A program made the position numbers and the translations under genes. From positions 742,818 to 774,864 of the forward strand of contig BFEA01000072.1 in the NCBI GenBank assembly GCA_003427395.1: 32,047 nt of DNA. The letters run 5' to 3'. The stretch comes from Chara braunii (taxonomy: Eukaryota; Streptophyta; Charophyceae; Charales; Characeae). Each line of letters begins with the position of its first letter. The stretch's first letter is position 1. A model generated the notes under the pieces. It made no database searches. It saw only the letters and a program-made list of their open reading frames with translations, and was not told where the DNA came from. Positions 20,201-27,313 of this stretch are shown in pieces.

Positions 20201-21425
20201 ACAACGTTATAATTCCCCTTGACAGGCTTCAGCTAGAAATCAAACTCGTCTATGTTTGTTGCCCACCCAGCTAACTTCCTGAACATGCGTTCTTGCCTCT
20301 TTAGCTACTGAAGTGTCTCCAAGTGACGTCCTAGCAGGTAATATCGCCAATGGAATAGGGATCCTTTTATCGCAAACAGCTTAGATACAACGACTTTTTG
20401 CAAGGCCATTTACGAGACATGAATTCTACAGGCCAGTATTCGTCTCAATCGTTCTGTTGAAGTTCTGCACCAATGCCATATTGGCTCACGCCCGTAGTCA
20501 CGATAAAGGATAATGATGGATCCGGTATCTTAAAGACCACATACTCTATCAGACACTCCTTTAACTTCTTGAATGTAGATGTGCAGTCCTTGACTTATCA
20601 CCAGAGCGTCTCTTTCTTCAGCAGTCCACATAATTGTGTGCCGATATACGTGAAGTTCCTTATGAACGTACAATAGTAGTTGGCCAAATCTAGGAATAAG
20701 CATAGTTCTAGCAGTGTGTGCAGGGTTGGTCAATCTCTGATGACTGCAATCGTTGCATCATATGGTATGACTCCATCTCCATCTACTACACGTCCTAGAT
20801 AGAAGATCTGACGCTTGGCCCATTCACACTTCTTTAGGTTCAATTTGAACTTTGCCTCTCGCAACCTGCTCAAGATAAAGCGTTGGTGCTCACTGTGTTG
20901 GTCAACATTGTTGCTAAAGATTAGCATATCATCTAAATATACAACAATAAACCTGCCTTGCATCTCTAAAAGGTGAACGGTGGCAGGGGCGTTGGTCAGT
21001 GCAAACGGCATGACCACAAACTCGTATTGGCCGCAGCTTGTTCTACAGACTGTCTTGTGCTGATCTTCGGGCTGTACCTCGATCTGATGGTACCCCAATT
21101 TCAGGTCAATCTTAGAAAAGTACTTACATCCCTGCACCCTATCCAACAAGTCATCGATTCTAGGTAGCGGTTCAGCATTCTTGACAGTTATAGCATGTAG
21201 TCCCCTATAATCTATGCACATTCTCAATTCGCCCTCTTTCTTCAGCACGAATAGGACCGGTGCGCCATACGGCGAGCTTGACTTTATCCACCCCTTCTCG
21301 ATGAGCTCATCTACCTGCTTGCAAAGCTCTTCTAATTCTTTGGGATCCACTCGATAAATTGGGCCCTTGGGAGTCTTACTATCGGGCTCAATCTCTATAT
21401 GGTGTTTGATCTCCCTGTCGACCAA
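20201..21425 (-). pseudogene. reverse transcriptase and RNase H, element 2
   Basis: Motifs: SPYGAPVLFVLKKEGELRMC, YFSKIDLKLGYHQI, MPFALTNAPA and VVYLDDMLIFS. Between NAPA and the active site about nine residues present in element 1 (FQRCMNDLF region) are missing and replaced by VHLLEMQG, so there is an internal deletion with a local frame change. The part below 20730 matches RNase H of element 1 only in scattered segments and is broken by stops. Confidence 0.88.
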
Positions 21426-21437
21426 TCCGGTTGGGGC

Positions 21438-22299
21438 CTATCCCATATCAGCAAACTCACCTAGCAAGGACTTAATTTGGGGCCGTGTTTCTTCTACTTC
21501 AGTCTTGTCCTCACTTACCACCCTAACGTATGTGACGAAGACTTGGTCAATGATATTCTCTTTGACCACGTGCTTGGCGAATGCATGGGCACTCATACAA
21601 CAAAGGGATAGAGTGCATTGGACTCCTAACTCATAAAACAAACAGCATCTTCTTCTTCCCACTTGCGGGACTGGGCAGCCAGCACCCATGCTCGCCCATC
21701 TTCACGTCGGGCTTTGCGGCCTCACCTCAATCCGTCCCTACCAGGAGGTCAAAGGGTAGGCTATCTTCCTCAAGAAGAGTCGGGAAGTGCAACATTTTCT
21801 CTACTTTGTTCCCCCGCTCCAACCGATAGTATGCCTTGATCCCCACAACTTATTTATCCACTCTCATGTCATGATTGTCTGCCAATGTGCTCACTACCGG
21901 CTCGTCCAATTTAAGCACCATGAATCTGAGATACAACTTTTTCAAACCCTTCCGACTAATATAATTACGGGTTGAACCACTATCTATCATCGCGCCAACT
22001 TGTGTGTTACTAACTTCTAGATCTTCCAAAATAAGTTGCCCTTTACTCTTCTTTTTCATTTTAGCCAAGGCTTGGCGGCGAGTGATCAGTTCGTCGCCGA
22101 TGCCTGCAAGGGCTCCACCTAGAGAGACCCTCGTACAAGCAGTCTTCGGACCTAGAGAGACCCTAACACAAGCAGTCTTTGGACAACTACCTAGGTGGCG
22201 GCCTACATCAACCTTTGGAGGGTTCCTTCTCAACGCACTTTTCTTCCTGTCCAACAAAGTCTGCAGCCAGTAGGAGTAATTTCCACTCCTGCTGACCAT
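21438..22299 (-). pseudogene. aspartic protease region, element 2
   Basis: The active-site motif is AMIDSGSTRNYIS near 22000, the part missing from element 1. A separate frame at 21689-21438 contains LSLCCMSAHAFAKHVVKE and matches the protease-to-RT linker of element 1. The two are out of frame with each other. Confidence 0.75.
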
Positions 22300-22420
22300 T
22301 CCCTTTTGGCGGTTGTCTCACATCAGAGCAGAAGGGGATGATGATATGGCTCGGGTCCCCACACTTAAAACAAACTCCCTCTTCCCTTCTCTTCCACCAT
22401 AAGGCCTCTAGCATATTCAT
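22208..22420 (-). pseudogene. gag zinc-knuckle frame, element 2
   Basis: Contains VCFKCGDPSHIIIPFC, a CCHC knuckle in which the last spacing is one residue longer (H-x5-C) than the usual H-x4-C. This is the nucleic-acid-binding part of gag. The overlapping frame at 22299 carries the protease. Confidence 0.65.
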
Positions 22421-22871
22421 GGCCTTCTAGGGCTCACCTTCTTCGCGCCCTGGATTGGGGTGTTCCTTACGAGGACCTCTGGTCTGGACATCTCCTTGGT
22501 TGGCAAGGGCAAAAGCGCCCCCTCCTCCACTTGGAAAGCGGGGAAACCACAGTCACCTTGCGAGGTACCATAGCCCCTTCCTCCCGCTTGGAAGCCCTAA
22601 TTGCGTCCAAACCCCCGTGCGGCTTGTCCCCGGCCTCCTCGACCACAGCCTCCTCTACGGTGGCTTGCTCCACGCCCTCCCCCATGGGGAACAACGGTCG
22701 CATGGTCCCCTCTCAAGGCTACTTGAACTTCCCTCTCCTTCGAACTTTCTCCCCGTAGTCAATCTGGTCGTAGGGGAGCTGATCGACTCCCCCTCCCTCA
22801 AATGCGATGACGAACCTATCTGCTGCCTAGATATTGCTAAAGACAGTCTCCCCCTTCCACTTCTTCCCCTT

Positions 22872-24015
22872 CTAGATATCTCTATAGTAGGGGAAGTTTG
22901 CCTCATGTACAAACTCAGCCTGTTCTAACGCTTGCTTGCTAAACTCTTTGTAGGTCCAATCTTCTTCTCTAGACTTAGCATAAAATTGGGACTTGAGAGG
23001 CTCAGGCAGTGCGGGTGTAAAATGATCAAGAACTTGTTGGGAGGCTGCTCCGGTCCTGCACCTGGAGCAATTCATCCATATACACCTTCAGGGCGGCAAC
23101 ATTCTTCCAATTTCCTCTCTCTATGCTGAGGACCTTACCTTGTGTTTCCTGGCCCTGGTCTTCACTTTGAATCTATTGAACATGGCACTTAAGAAGGCGT
23201 TAATATATGTTATATGAGAATAGTGGACCATATCTTTGTTCGCATCCCGCCTACTCAGCGGGGGAAATAGCATAGTTCGCAGCGTCCTCCCCCAAGCACG
23301 AGTATTGTCAACACATGTCCCTCATACGGTATCTTTTTGGCGCACAGGCATGTTCTCATTGACCACTCGCACTGCTTGTAATTTCCTTCTTTCCTTATAA
23401 GCCCATGGCAGCTTTATTTTTATCTTGTCCCTTTTTTCTCCTCCTTCCTCCTTTCCTCCTTTTCTCCCCTTACCACTTCCTCCTTCTCCATCGTCATCAC
23501 CATCACCTTCATCTCACCTGTCATATCCTTCTTCAACGGTCTCTTCCCAAAACAAAACCGGATAGTTCGACTATTATATTTCTCACATGTCTTATGTTCT
23601 AAGTCGATGATGTGGCCTACCAAACCGTTCCATTTGGAGGCCATTTTGTCCTGACGTCTGAATTCGTTAAACATCAACCTCTGGGTGGCTGATTCATTGG
23701 TGGAGTGAAAGGCTAATTTAGAGAGGAGGGTAATTTTGGGATCCGTTTCCTCTTTCATCCATTCCTTAGTTCTTTGATCAGGGTGGCCCCATTGTGCAGC
23801 AACTTTTCCTTTCGCTCCGCATCCTGCTTCTGATTCTCCATGACTAGCTGGGCCTGCTCAATCGGCTCCTCCTCCTCGTCTATCGACCTCTTCTCTTCTG
23901 CAGTAGCATCTATGGCCATCTGCACAGCCCAACCTTCGACCTTGACATCTTGGGATAGTGGGGCCCCTTTTGGGAACCCGATGATCGCCCATAACATAGC
24001 TGGGTTGTTTAACAA
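22872..24015 (-). pseudogene. gag body, element 2
   Basis: The segment 23075-22872 reads ALPEPLKSQFYAKSREEDW and KEFSKQALEQAEFV, typical of Ty3/gypsy gag. Frames 24015-23755 (charged, Glu/Gln/Lys-rich, coiled-coil-like, beginning MLNNPAMLWAIIGFPKG) and 23758-23420 overlap by 4 nt at an ATGA, consistent with a frameshift in one original gag. A Lys/Glu-rich low-complexity tail is encoded near 23440-23520. Confidence 0.6.
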
Positions 24016-24080
24016 GTGCCCGTCGCTCTTGTACGTGATCCCTACTTTAGGCAGTCACAGTCCAGCTGCCGAGCCCCTAC

Positions 24081-24410
24081 ACTAACGACCTACAGACCCC
24101 TCACTGCGCTTCCACGATTCAATCGTGCACCTGCCAGTACCGGTTTTAGGGTTAGACAAGTTGTTTTCCGAGCGTCTGCCGCTCATGCGCACACTCTCTA
24201 CTTTACATGGTTGCAGTCCAGCTATCAGGTCAACCAACAATATCCACTAACGACCTACAGACCCCTCACTGCGCGTACACTGTTCAATCGTGCGCCGGCC
24301 AGTACCGGTATTAGGTTCAGACAAGTTGTTTTACGAGCGCCTGCCGCTCATGACTGCACTCTCTACTTTACATGGTTGCAGTCCAGCTATCGGGTCAACC
24401 AACAGCATCC
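24081..24410 (+). repeat. 165-bp tandem duplication, in coding phase
   Basis: Two copies, 24081-24245 and 24246-24410, are equal in length with about 20 substitutions. Because 165 is a multiple of three, a plus-strand frame (24016-24447) stays open through both and repeats a 55-residue unit (TYRPLTA, then NRAPASTG and LYFTWLQSSY). It lies just upstream of the element 2 gag on the opposite strand and might belong to its leader or LTR. I do not claim a protein. Confidence 0.9.
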
Positions 24411-24609
24411 AGAAACTCCAAGAGACTCAACGACGCCAATATTGTAGACGCAACTGGCGTGAACACAAATTGCGACCGAACTGACGCCAACATAAATTGT
24501 GTCTCGATTCTCGAAGCATTTGATTGGGAAGGTTCGAAGGCATTTATATGAAACAAAAGCAAAATTGGCAAAACGACAAGGGCAGGGGAAGATGCACTTC
24601 ACTCAAGTC

Positions 24610-24759
24610 TTAACGCAGCTCCATGTCGCTTGAAGAAGATGCAGGTGTGTCACCCTTCACTTGCGCTTGCTCGCCCCTTCTCCTTTCAACCTCCTCTTCC
24701 AATGTCAACCCCAAGTATCCACGCCTGCCAGCCTTAGTCCCAACCGGCGTCCAAACCCT
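24610..24759 (-). CDS. probable C-terminal coding fragment, unknown
   Basis: A minus-strand frame of about 48 codons ends at TAA 24610-24612. It reads VWTPVGTKAGRRGYLGLTLE, then a charged EEEVERRRGEQAQVKGD, then a Ser-rich tail ending DMELR. Composition and charge pattern look coding, and an in-frame TGA lies just upstream, so it would need a splice acceptor near 24757. No family recognised. It may be the tail of a retroelement polyprotein or of a host gene. Confidence 0.35.
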   Translation of the reverse strand, partial: RVWTPVGTKAGRRGYLGLTLEEEVERRRGEQAQVKGDTPASSSSDMELR

Positions 24760-24793
24760 TCATCTTTCAGATTCTGAATAGATTCTAAGTTTT

Positions 24794-24905
24794 ACCTTTC
24801 AGGTGTCATACAGTCATAATGAGGTTTCGTTGTGCTCTGGCTCTAACAGTCCCGCTCGCTAGAGCACAAGAAAACCTCATTATGACTGTATCAGACCTGA
24901 AAGGT
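24794..24905 (+). ncRNA. long pre-miRNA-like hairpin
   Basis: The arms at 24795-24841 and 24858-24904 are both 47 nt and reverse-complementary with about five mismatches; the loop is 16 nt. The outer ends are CCTTTCAGG and CCTGAAAGG, and the middle TACAGTCATAATGAGG is perfectly paired. Stem length, small mismatches and loop size are those of plant miRNA precursors. A small foldback transposon is the main alternative. Expression cannot be judged from sequence. Confidence 0.55.
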
Positions 24906-24973
24906 CTGTTATATTCATTCAGAGATGCACTCGAAGCTACTGGGACGTCCTTGGAAATTTGAACGATACAGAG

Positions 24974-25091
24974 CGTACTCACACTAGGACTTTCGTGACT
25001 CCTCTCTGGATGTAATTATGATCATATACATGCACGATGGGTGGGAATTGCAGTTAGATACATCCAGGAAAGTCCTAGTGTGAGCATGCCC
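24974..25091 (+). mobile_element. MITE-like insertion in U6
   Basis: 118 bp with 17-bp perfect inverted repeats CTCACACTAGGACTTTC (24978-24994) and its complement (25068-25084), and inner arms GGATGTA (25008-25014) and TACATCC (25059-25065). ACAGAG flanks both sides (24968-24973 and 25092-25097), a likely target-site duplication. Its right end (AGGAAAGTCCTAGTGTGAG, then CATGCCC) resembles that of the foldback element ending at 25683. Confidence 0.7.
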
Positions 25092-25121
25092 ACAGAGAAT
25101 ATTAGCATGGCCCTTGCGCAA

Positions 25122-25270
25122 ACGAAGATGGATGAAGAGAAGATTAGCCCTTCTGCAGTGCCAACATCATTTGACTGTAGTGCGCTTATGAGCGGCAACG
25201 AGTAACCATGGTTTGGGGGGGGTACGGGAAATATGAACAGTAATAGGCTTGTCAATGTTCTTCCCGTCTC
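25122..25270 (+). other. second insertion in U6
   Basis: About 149 bp of unrelated sequence lie between TGCGCAA and TGCACAA. No terminal inverted repeat was found. Near its start it holds AGAGAAGATTAGC (about 25136-25148), identical to the U6 segment after ACAG, so part may derive from U6 itself by local duplication. Confidence 0.5.
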
Positions 25271-25366
25271 TGCACAAGGATGATGCACATAAATCGAGAA
25301 ATGGTCCAACGATTCTTCAAAAAAACAAAAGAGAAAAGAGGATCCAGAGATATGTTACGTGCTTAC

Positions 25367-25683
25367 CTGAGGCCTGGTGCTAGCACTTCCCGAAATGTAT
25401 CTGACTGCAATTAAGGCCAGACCTGGATGAATCTGACCACAATCACGTTCATAGCTTAGTAGAAAAAGTCTGAGTGTATCACATACTCACATGCAGACTT
25501 TTTCTACTACACTCTGGAGGTGATTGCGGTAAGATTCGCTGACGTAGAAAAAGTCTGAGTGTATGACATACTCTCATTCAGACTTTCCTACTAAGCTCTG
25601 GACGTGATTGCGGTAAGATTCGCCGACGTCTGGCCATAACTGCTGTCTGATACATTGAGGAAAGGGCTAGTATGAGTATGCCC
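25367..25683. mobile_element. foldback element with nested hairpins
   Basis: The outer arms at 25396-25462 and 25588-25654 are 67 nt each and complementary with scattered mismatches. Between them lie two copies of an 85-bp unit (from 25459 and from 25544), each starting with its own hairpin (GTAGAAAAAGTCTG paired with CAGACTTTTTCTAC or CAGACTTTCCTAC). The right end, GGGCTAGTATGAGTATGCCC, resembles the U6 insertion end, and the left side (GCTAGCACTT) roughly mirrors it. A non-autonomous DNA element is the best guess. The left boundary is estimated by symmetry. Confidence 0.65.
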
Positions 25684-25737
25684 TGAATTCGTGTCGTGGC
25701 TGGCGTGCATTTGACGTCAGCATGCACCACCAACACC

Positions 25738-25780
25738 CAATGTGATTTCTGCCCAGTGCTTTGAATGTCAAAGTGAAGAG

Positions 25781-25844
<64 letters not shown>

Positions 25845-26021
25845 ATCAATGTCATCAGCTAATTAGTGGCGTGCATGAATGGATTAACGAGATTCCCACT
25901 GTCCCTATCTACCATCCTGCAAAACTACAGCCAAGGGAACTGGCTTGGAAGAATCGGCGGGGAAAGAAGACCCTGTTGAACTCGACTGTAGTTCAACTCT
26001 GTGAAATGACTTGAGAGGTGT
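25738..26021 (+). rRNA. 28S (25S) rRNA fragment, diverged
   Basis: Recognised from conserved strings: AATGTGATTTCTGCCCAGTG, GCGCGGGTAAACGGCGGGAG, TAACTATGACTCTCTTAAGG, ATGAATGGATTAACGAGATT, GGGGAAAGAAGACCCTGTTG and GTGAAATGACTTGAGAGGTG. It is a continuous internal piece of about 284 nt. There are scattered substitutions, a small expansion near 25845-25858 (TCATCAATGTCATCAGC where the gene has about nine fewer bases), and an altered stretch near 25913-25922. It stops just before the CT microsatellite. It includes the R2/R1 retrotransposon target region, but no such element is present. A pseudogene fragment, not a working rDNA unit. Confidence 0.93.
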
Positions 26022-26033
26022 TGAAGTCGAACG

Positions 26034-26061
26034 TCTCTCTCTCTCTCTCTCTCTCTCTCTN

Positions 26062-26143
<82 letters not shown>

Positions 26144-26157
26144 CACACACACACACC
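26034..26157. repeat. (CT)n then (CA)n microsatellite with one ambiguous base
   Basis: CT repeats run to 26140 with an N at 26061, followed by CA repeats to about 26157. The N marks a place where the read or assembly did not resolve, so the true length is uncertain. Confidence 0.97.
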
Positions 26158-26275
26158 AAAGAAAAAATGAGGGATGTACCGCTGCACGTGCACAAGGTGC
26201 AGTGACGCGCACCCCAGCACACCTCACCTTGTGTGCGGTGCGCACGCATTAGGCAACCTATGCACGCTCCGTACA

Positions 26276-26669
26276 TCGCACCATGCAGGTGCGCCACAAG
26301 TATGAAAAAAAAATACAATAAAGAGCAGGCAAGAGGGAAGGAGAGGACGGAGAGCTGTCACACTAGCAAAGAGTACATACCATTGCAGCTTGGACATTCG
26401 GGACTATTTCCCTCAGCACGGATGTATCGTTTCCTAAAAGTCGTACAAACCAAGTATTATCAATAAACTCTCCTGCCCCACACAGGTGTGCCGCAAGTAT
26501 GAAAAAAATATACAGTAAAGATTGGGCAAGAGGGAGAGGACAGAGAGCTGTCACACTGTAGCAAAGAGTACCTACCATTAGAGCTTGGACATTCGGTACT
26601 ATTTCCCTCAGCATGGATGTATCGTTTCCTAAAAGCCATCCAAACCCACCAACATCAATGAACTCTCGC
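26276..26669. repeat. 197-bp tandem duplication containing an exon
   Basis: Copy 1 (about 26276-26472) and copy 2 (about 26473-26669) share CAGGTGYGCC, AGTATGAAAAAAA, GAGAGCTGTCACACT and the exon body. Substitutions and small indels separate them, so the event is not very recent. Confidence 0.9.
26381..26467 (-). CDS. duplicated exon copy (downstream)
   Basis: An 87-nt frame on the minus strand of 29 codons: FIDNTWFVRLLGNDTSVLRE, then IVPNVQAAM. The donor after 26381 is GTATGT. A phase-0 acceptor AG lies at 26468-26469; another AG at 26473-26474 would shift the frame. It matches the upstream copy at LLGNDTS, LREIVPNVQA and M. It may be a mutually exclusive or decayed exon. Family unknown. 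Confidence 0.4.
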
Positions 26670-26704
26670 TGCATCTTGAGAACCAACAGTCCAGTCTTGA
26701 CCAA
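26576..26704 (-). CDS. probable internal exon, unknown protein
   Basis: A 129-nt phase-0 exon of 43 codons on the minus strand. The acceptor reads TGGACCTGCAG before 26704 and the donor after 26576 is G/GTAGGT. The peptide begins LVKTGLLVLKMQREFIDVGG and ends with LREIVPNVQALM. No stops, clean borders and a conserved second copy support it. The family is not recognised. It could belong to the same minus-strand gene as the exon at 13112-13249, which is also phase 0. Confidence 0.55.
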
Positions 26705-27237
26705 CTGCAGGTCCATTGAAAAGGCAAGAAACAAAATAAAACAAACCAGCAAAACACAAAAAGCAGACCCAGCAGGTTGTTTAGTGGACAACTACTCCAT
26801 GCAACTACACAGAAAACAGTCATCCTCTTGTTCTCGTGTGGGCAGAGTATTGCTACGAAAAACTCCAGCATTCAACAGAAAGAAAAAGATGATTACACAG
26901 GCATGGCATACCTGTGTAGCATCGTTTTCGGGTTCGTTGACCGAGCCCGAACGTTCATTTTTGAAATGATTAGAATAGAGATAAGATAGATATTCTTTCA
27001 CAAATTGAGCAATGTATATATGCTTTTTTAGAATAGCTTTACGCGAACATAAAAATATAAATAAAAAGAAAACAAAAATTCTCAGAAAAATCAGAAAGAA
27101 AAAATATATGTTATGTAAAATAATAATACAAACAACTTTTGCCTTGGAGGTATGCTCAAGTTCGTAACCAAACTCGAGTTAAAAATCAAAAACCAAAATT
27201 TATTTATTTATTATTATTATTTTTTTAATATGTTCAG
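26705..27237. other. AT-rich intron-like sequence, no gene recognised
   Basis: T-rich on the minus strand upstream of the exon acceptor, then strongly AT-rich to 27235 with TTATTATT runs. No frame or RNA gene was recognised. Confidence 0.4.
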
Positions 27238-27313
27238 CCGAACATGTTCGGGAGGCGTTCGGCCGAACAACCGAACATGTTCGGACGTTCGGAAAAGCTC
27301 CGAACATGTTCGG
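27238..27313. repeat. cluster of perfect short palindromes
   Basis: CCGAACATGTTCGG occurs exactly three times, at 27238-27251, 27271-27284 and 27300-27313 (steps of 33 and 29 bp). GTTCGGCCGAAC lies at 27257-27268. All are perfect palindromes sharing the CGAAC/GTTCG half. Confidence 0.95.

Larger units (their letters stand above)
18891..24015 (-). mobile_element. Ty3/gypsy element 2, decayed, 3'-truncated
   Basis: Reading down the minus strand: gag coiled-coil-like part (24015-23420), later gag (23075-22872), zinc knuckle (about 22385), protease (about 22020), linker (21689-21438), reverse transcriptase (21425-20730), decayed RNase H (20700-20200) and integrase (20190-18891). It ends at about 18891, inside the integrase C-terminal region, where the LINE begins. 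No LTRs were identified. Many frame changes and stops. It is related to element 1 throughout. Confidence 0.88.
24942..25309 (+). pseudogene. U6 snRNA gene split by two insertions
   Basis: Three segments match U6 in order. Segment 1 (24942-24973) is GGGACGTCC, then GAACGATACAGAG. Segment 2 (25092-25121) is ACAGAGAATATTAGCATGG, then TTGCGCAA. Segment 3 (25271-25309) is TGCACAAGGATGATGCACAT, then AAATCGAGAAATGGTCCAA. ACAGAG is repeated at the edges of the first insertion. TGCGCAA and TGCACAA flank the second. The 5' stem-loop is poorly preserved and no T-run terminator follows 25309, so this is most likely a pseudogene. Neither insertion has GT-AG borders at positions that restore U6. Confidence 0.85.

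Noticed and set aside
24016-24447. Plus-strand protein gene of 143 codons
   Set aside because: Openness follows from a 165-bp tandem repeat being a multiple of three. No domain is recognised.
24968-25277. Spliceosomal introns in U6
   Set aside because: No GT-AG pair can be placed so that U6 is restored. Duplicated ACAGAG and the inverted repeats fit transposon insertion better.
25738-26021. R2 or R1 retrotransposon at the 28S site
   Set aside because: Both sides of the target site are rRNA-like with only a 9-base expansion between. No reverse transcriptase or endonuclease sequence is present.
25905-26318. Minus-strand frames of 75-137 codons
   Set aside because: They are created by the CT microsatellite and include the ambiguous base. 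The real content is the 28S fragment and simple repeats.
27238-27313. p53-type response elements (GAACATGTTC)
   Set aside because: The half-site fits the consensus, but the genome is plant-like, without p53. Resemblance is incidental.
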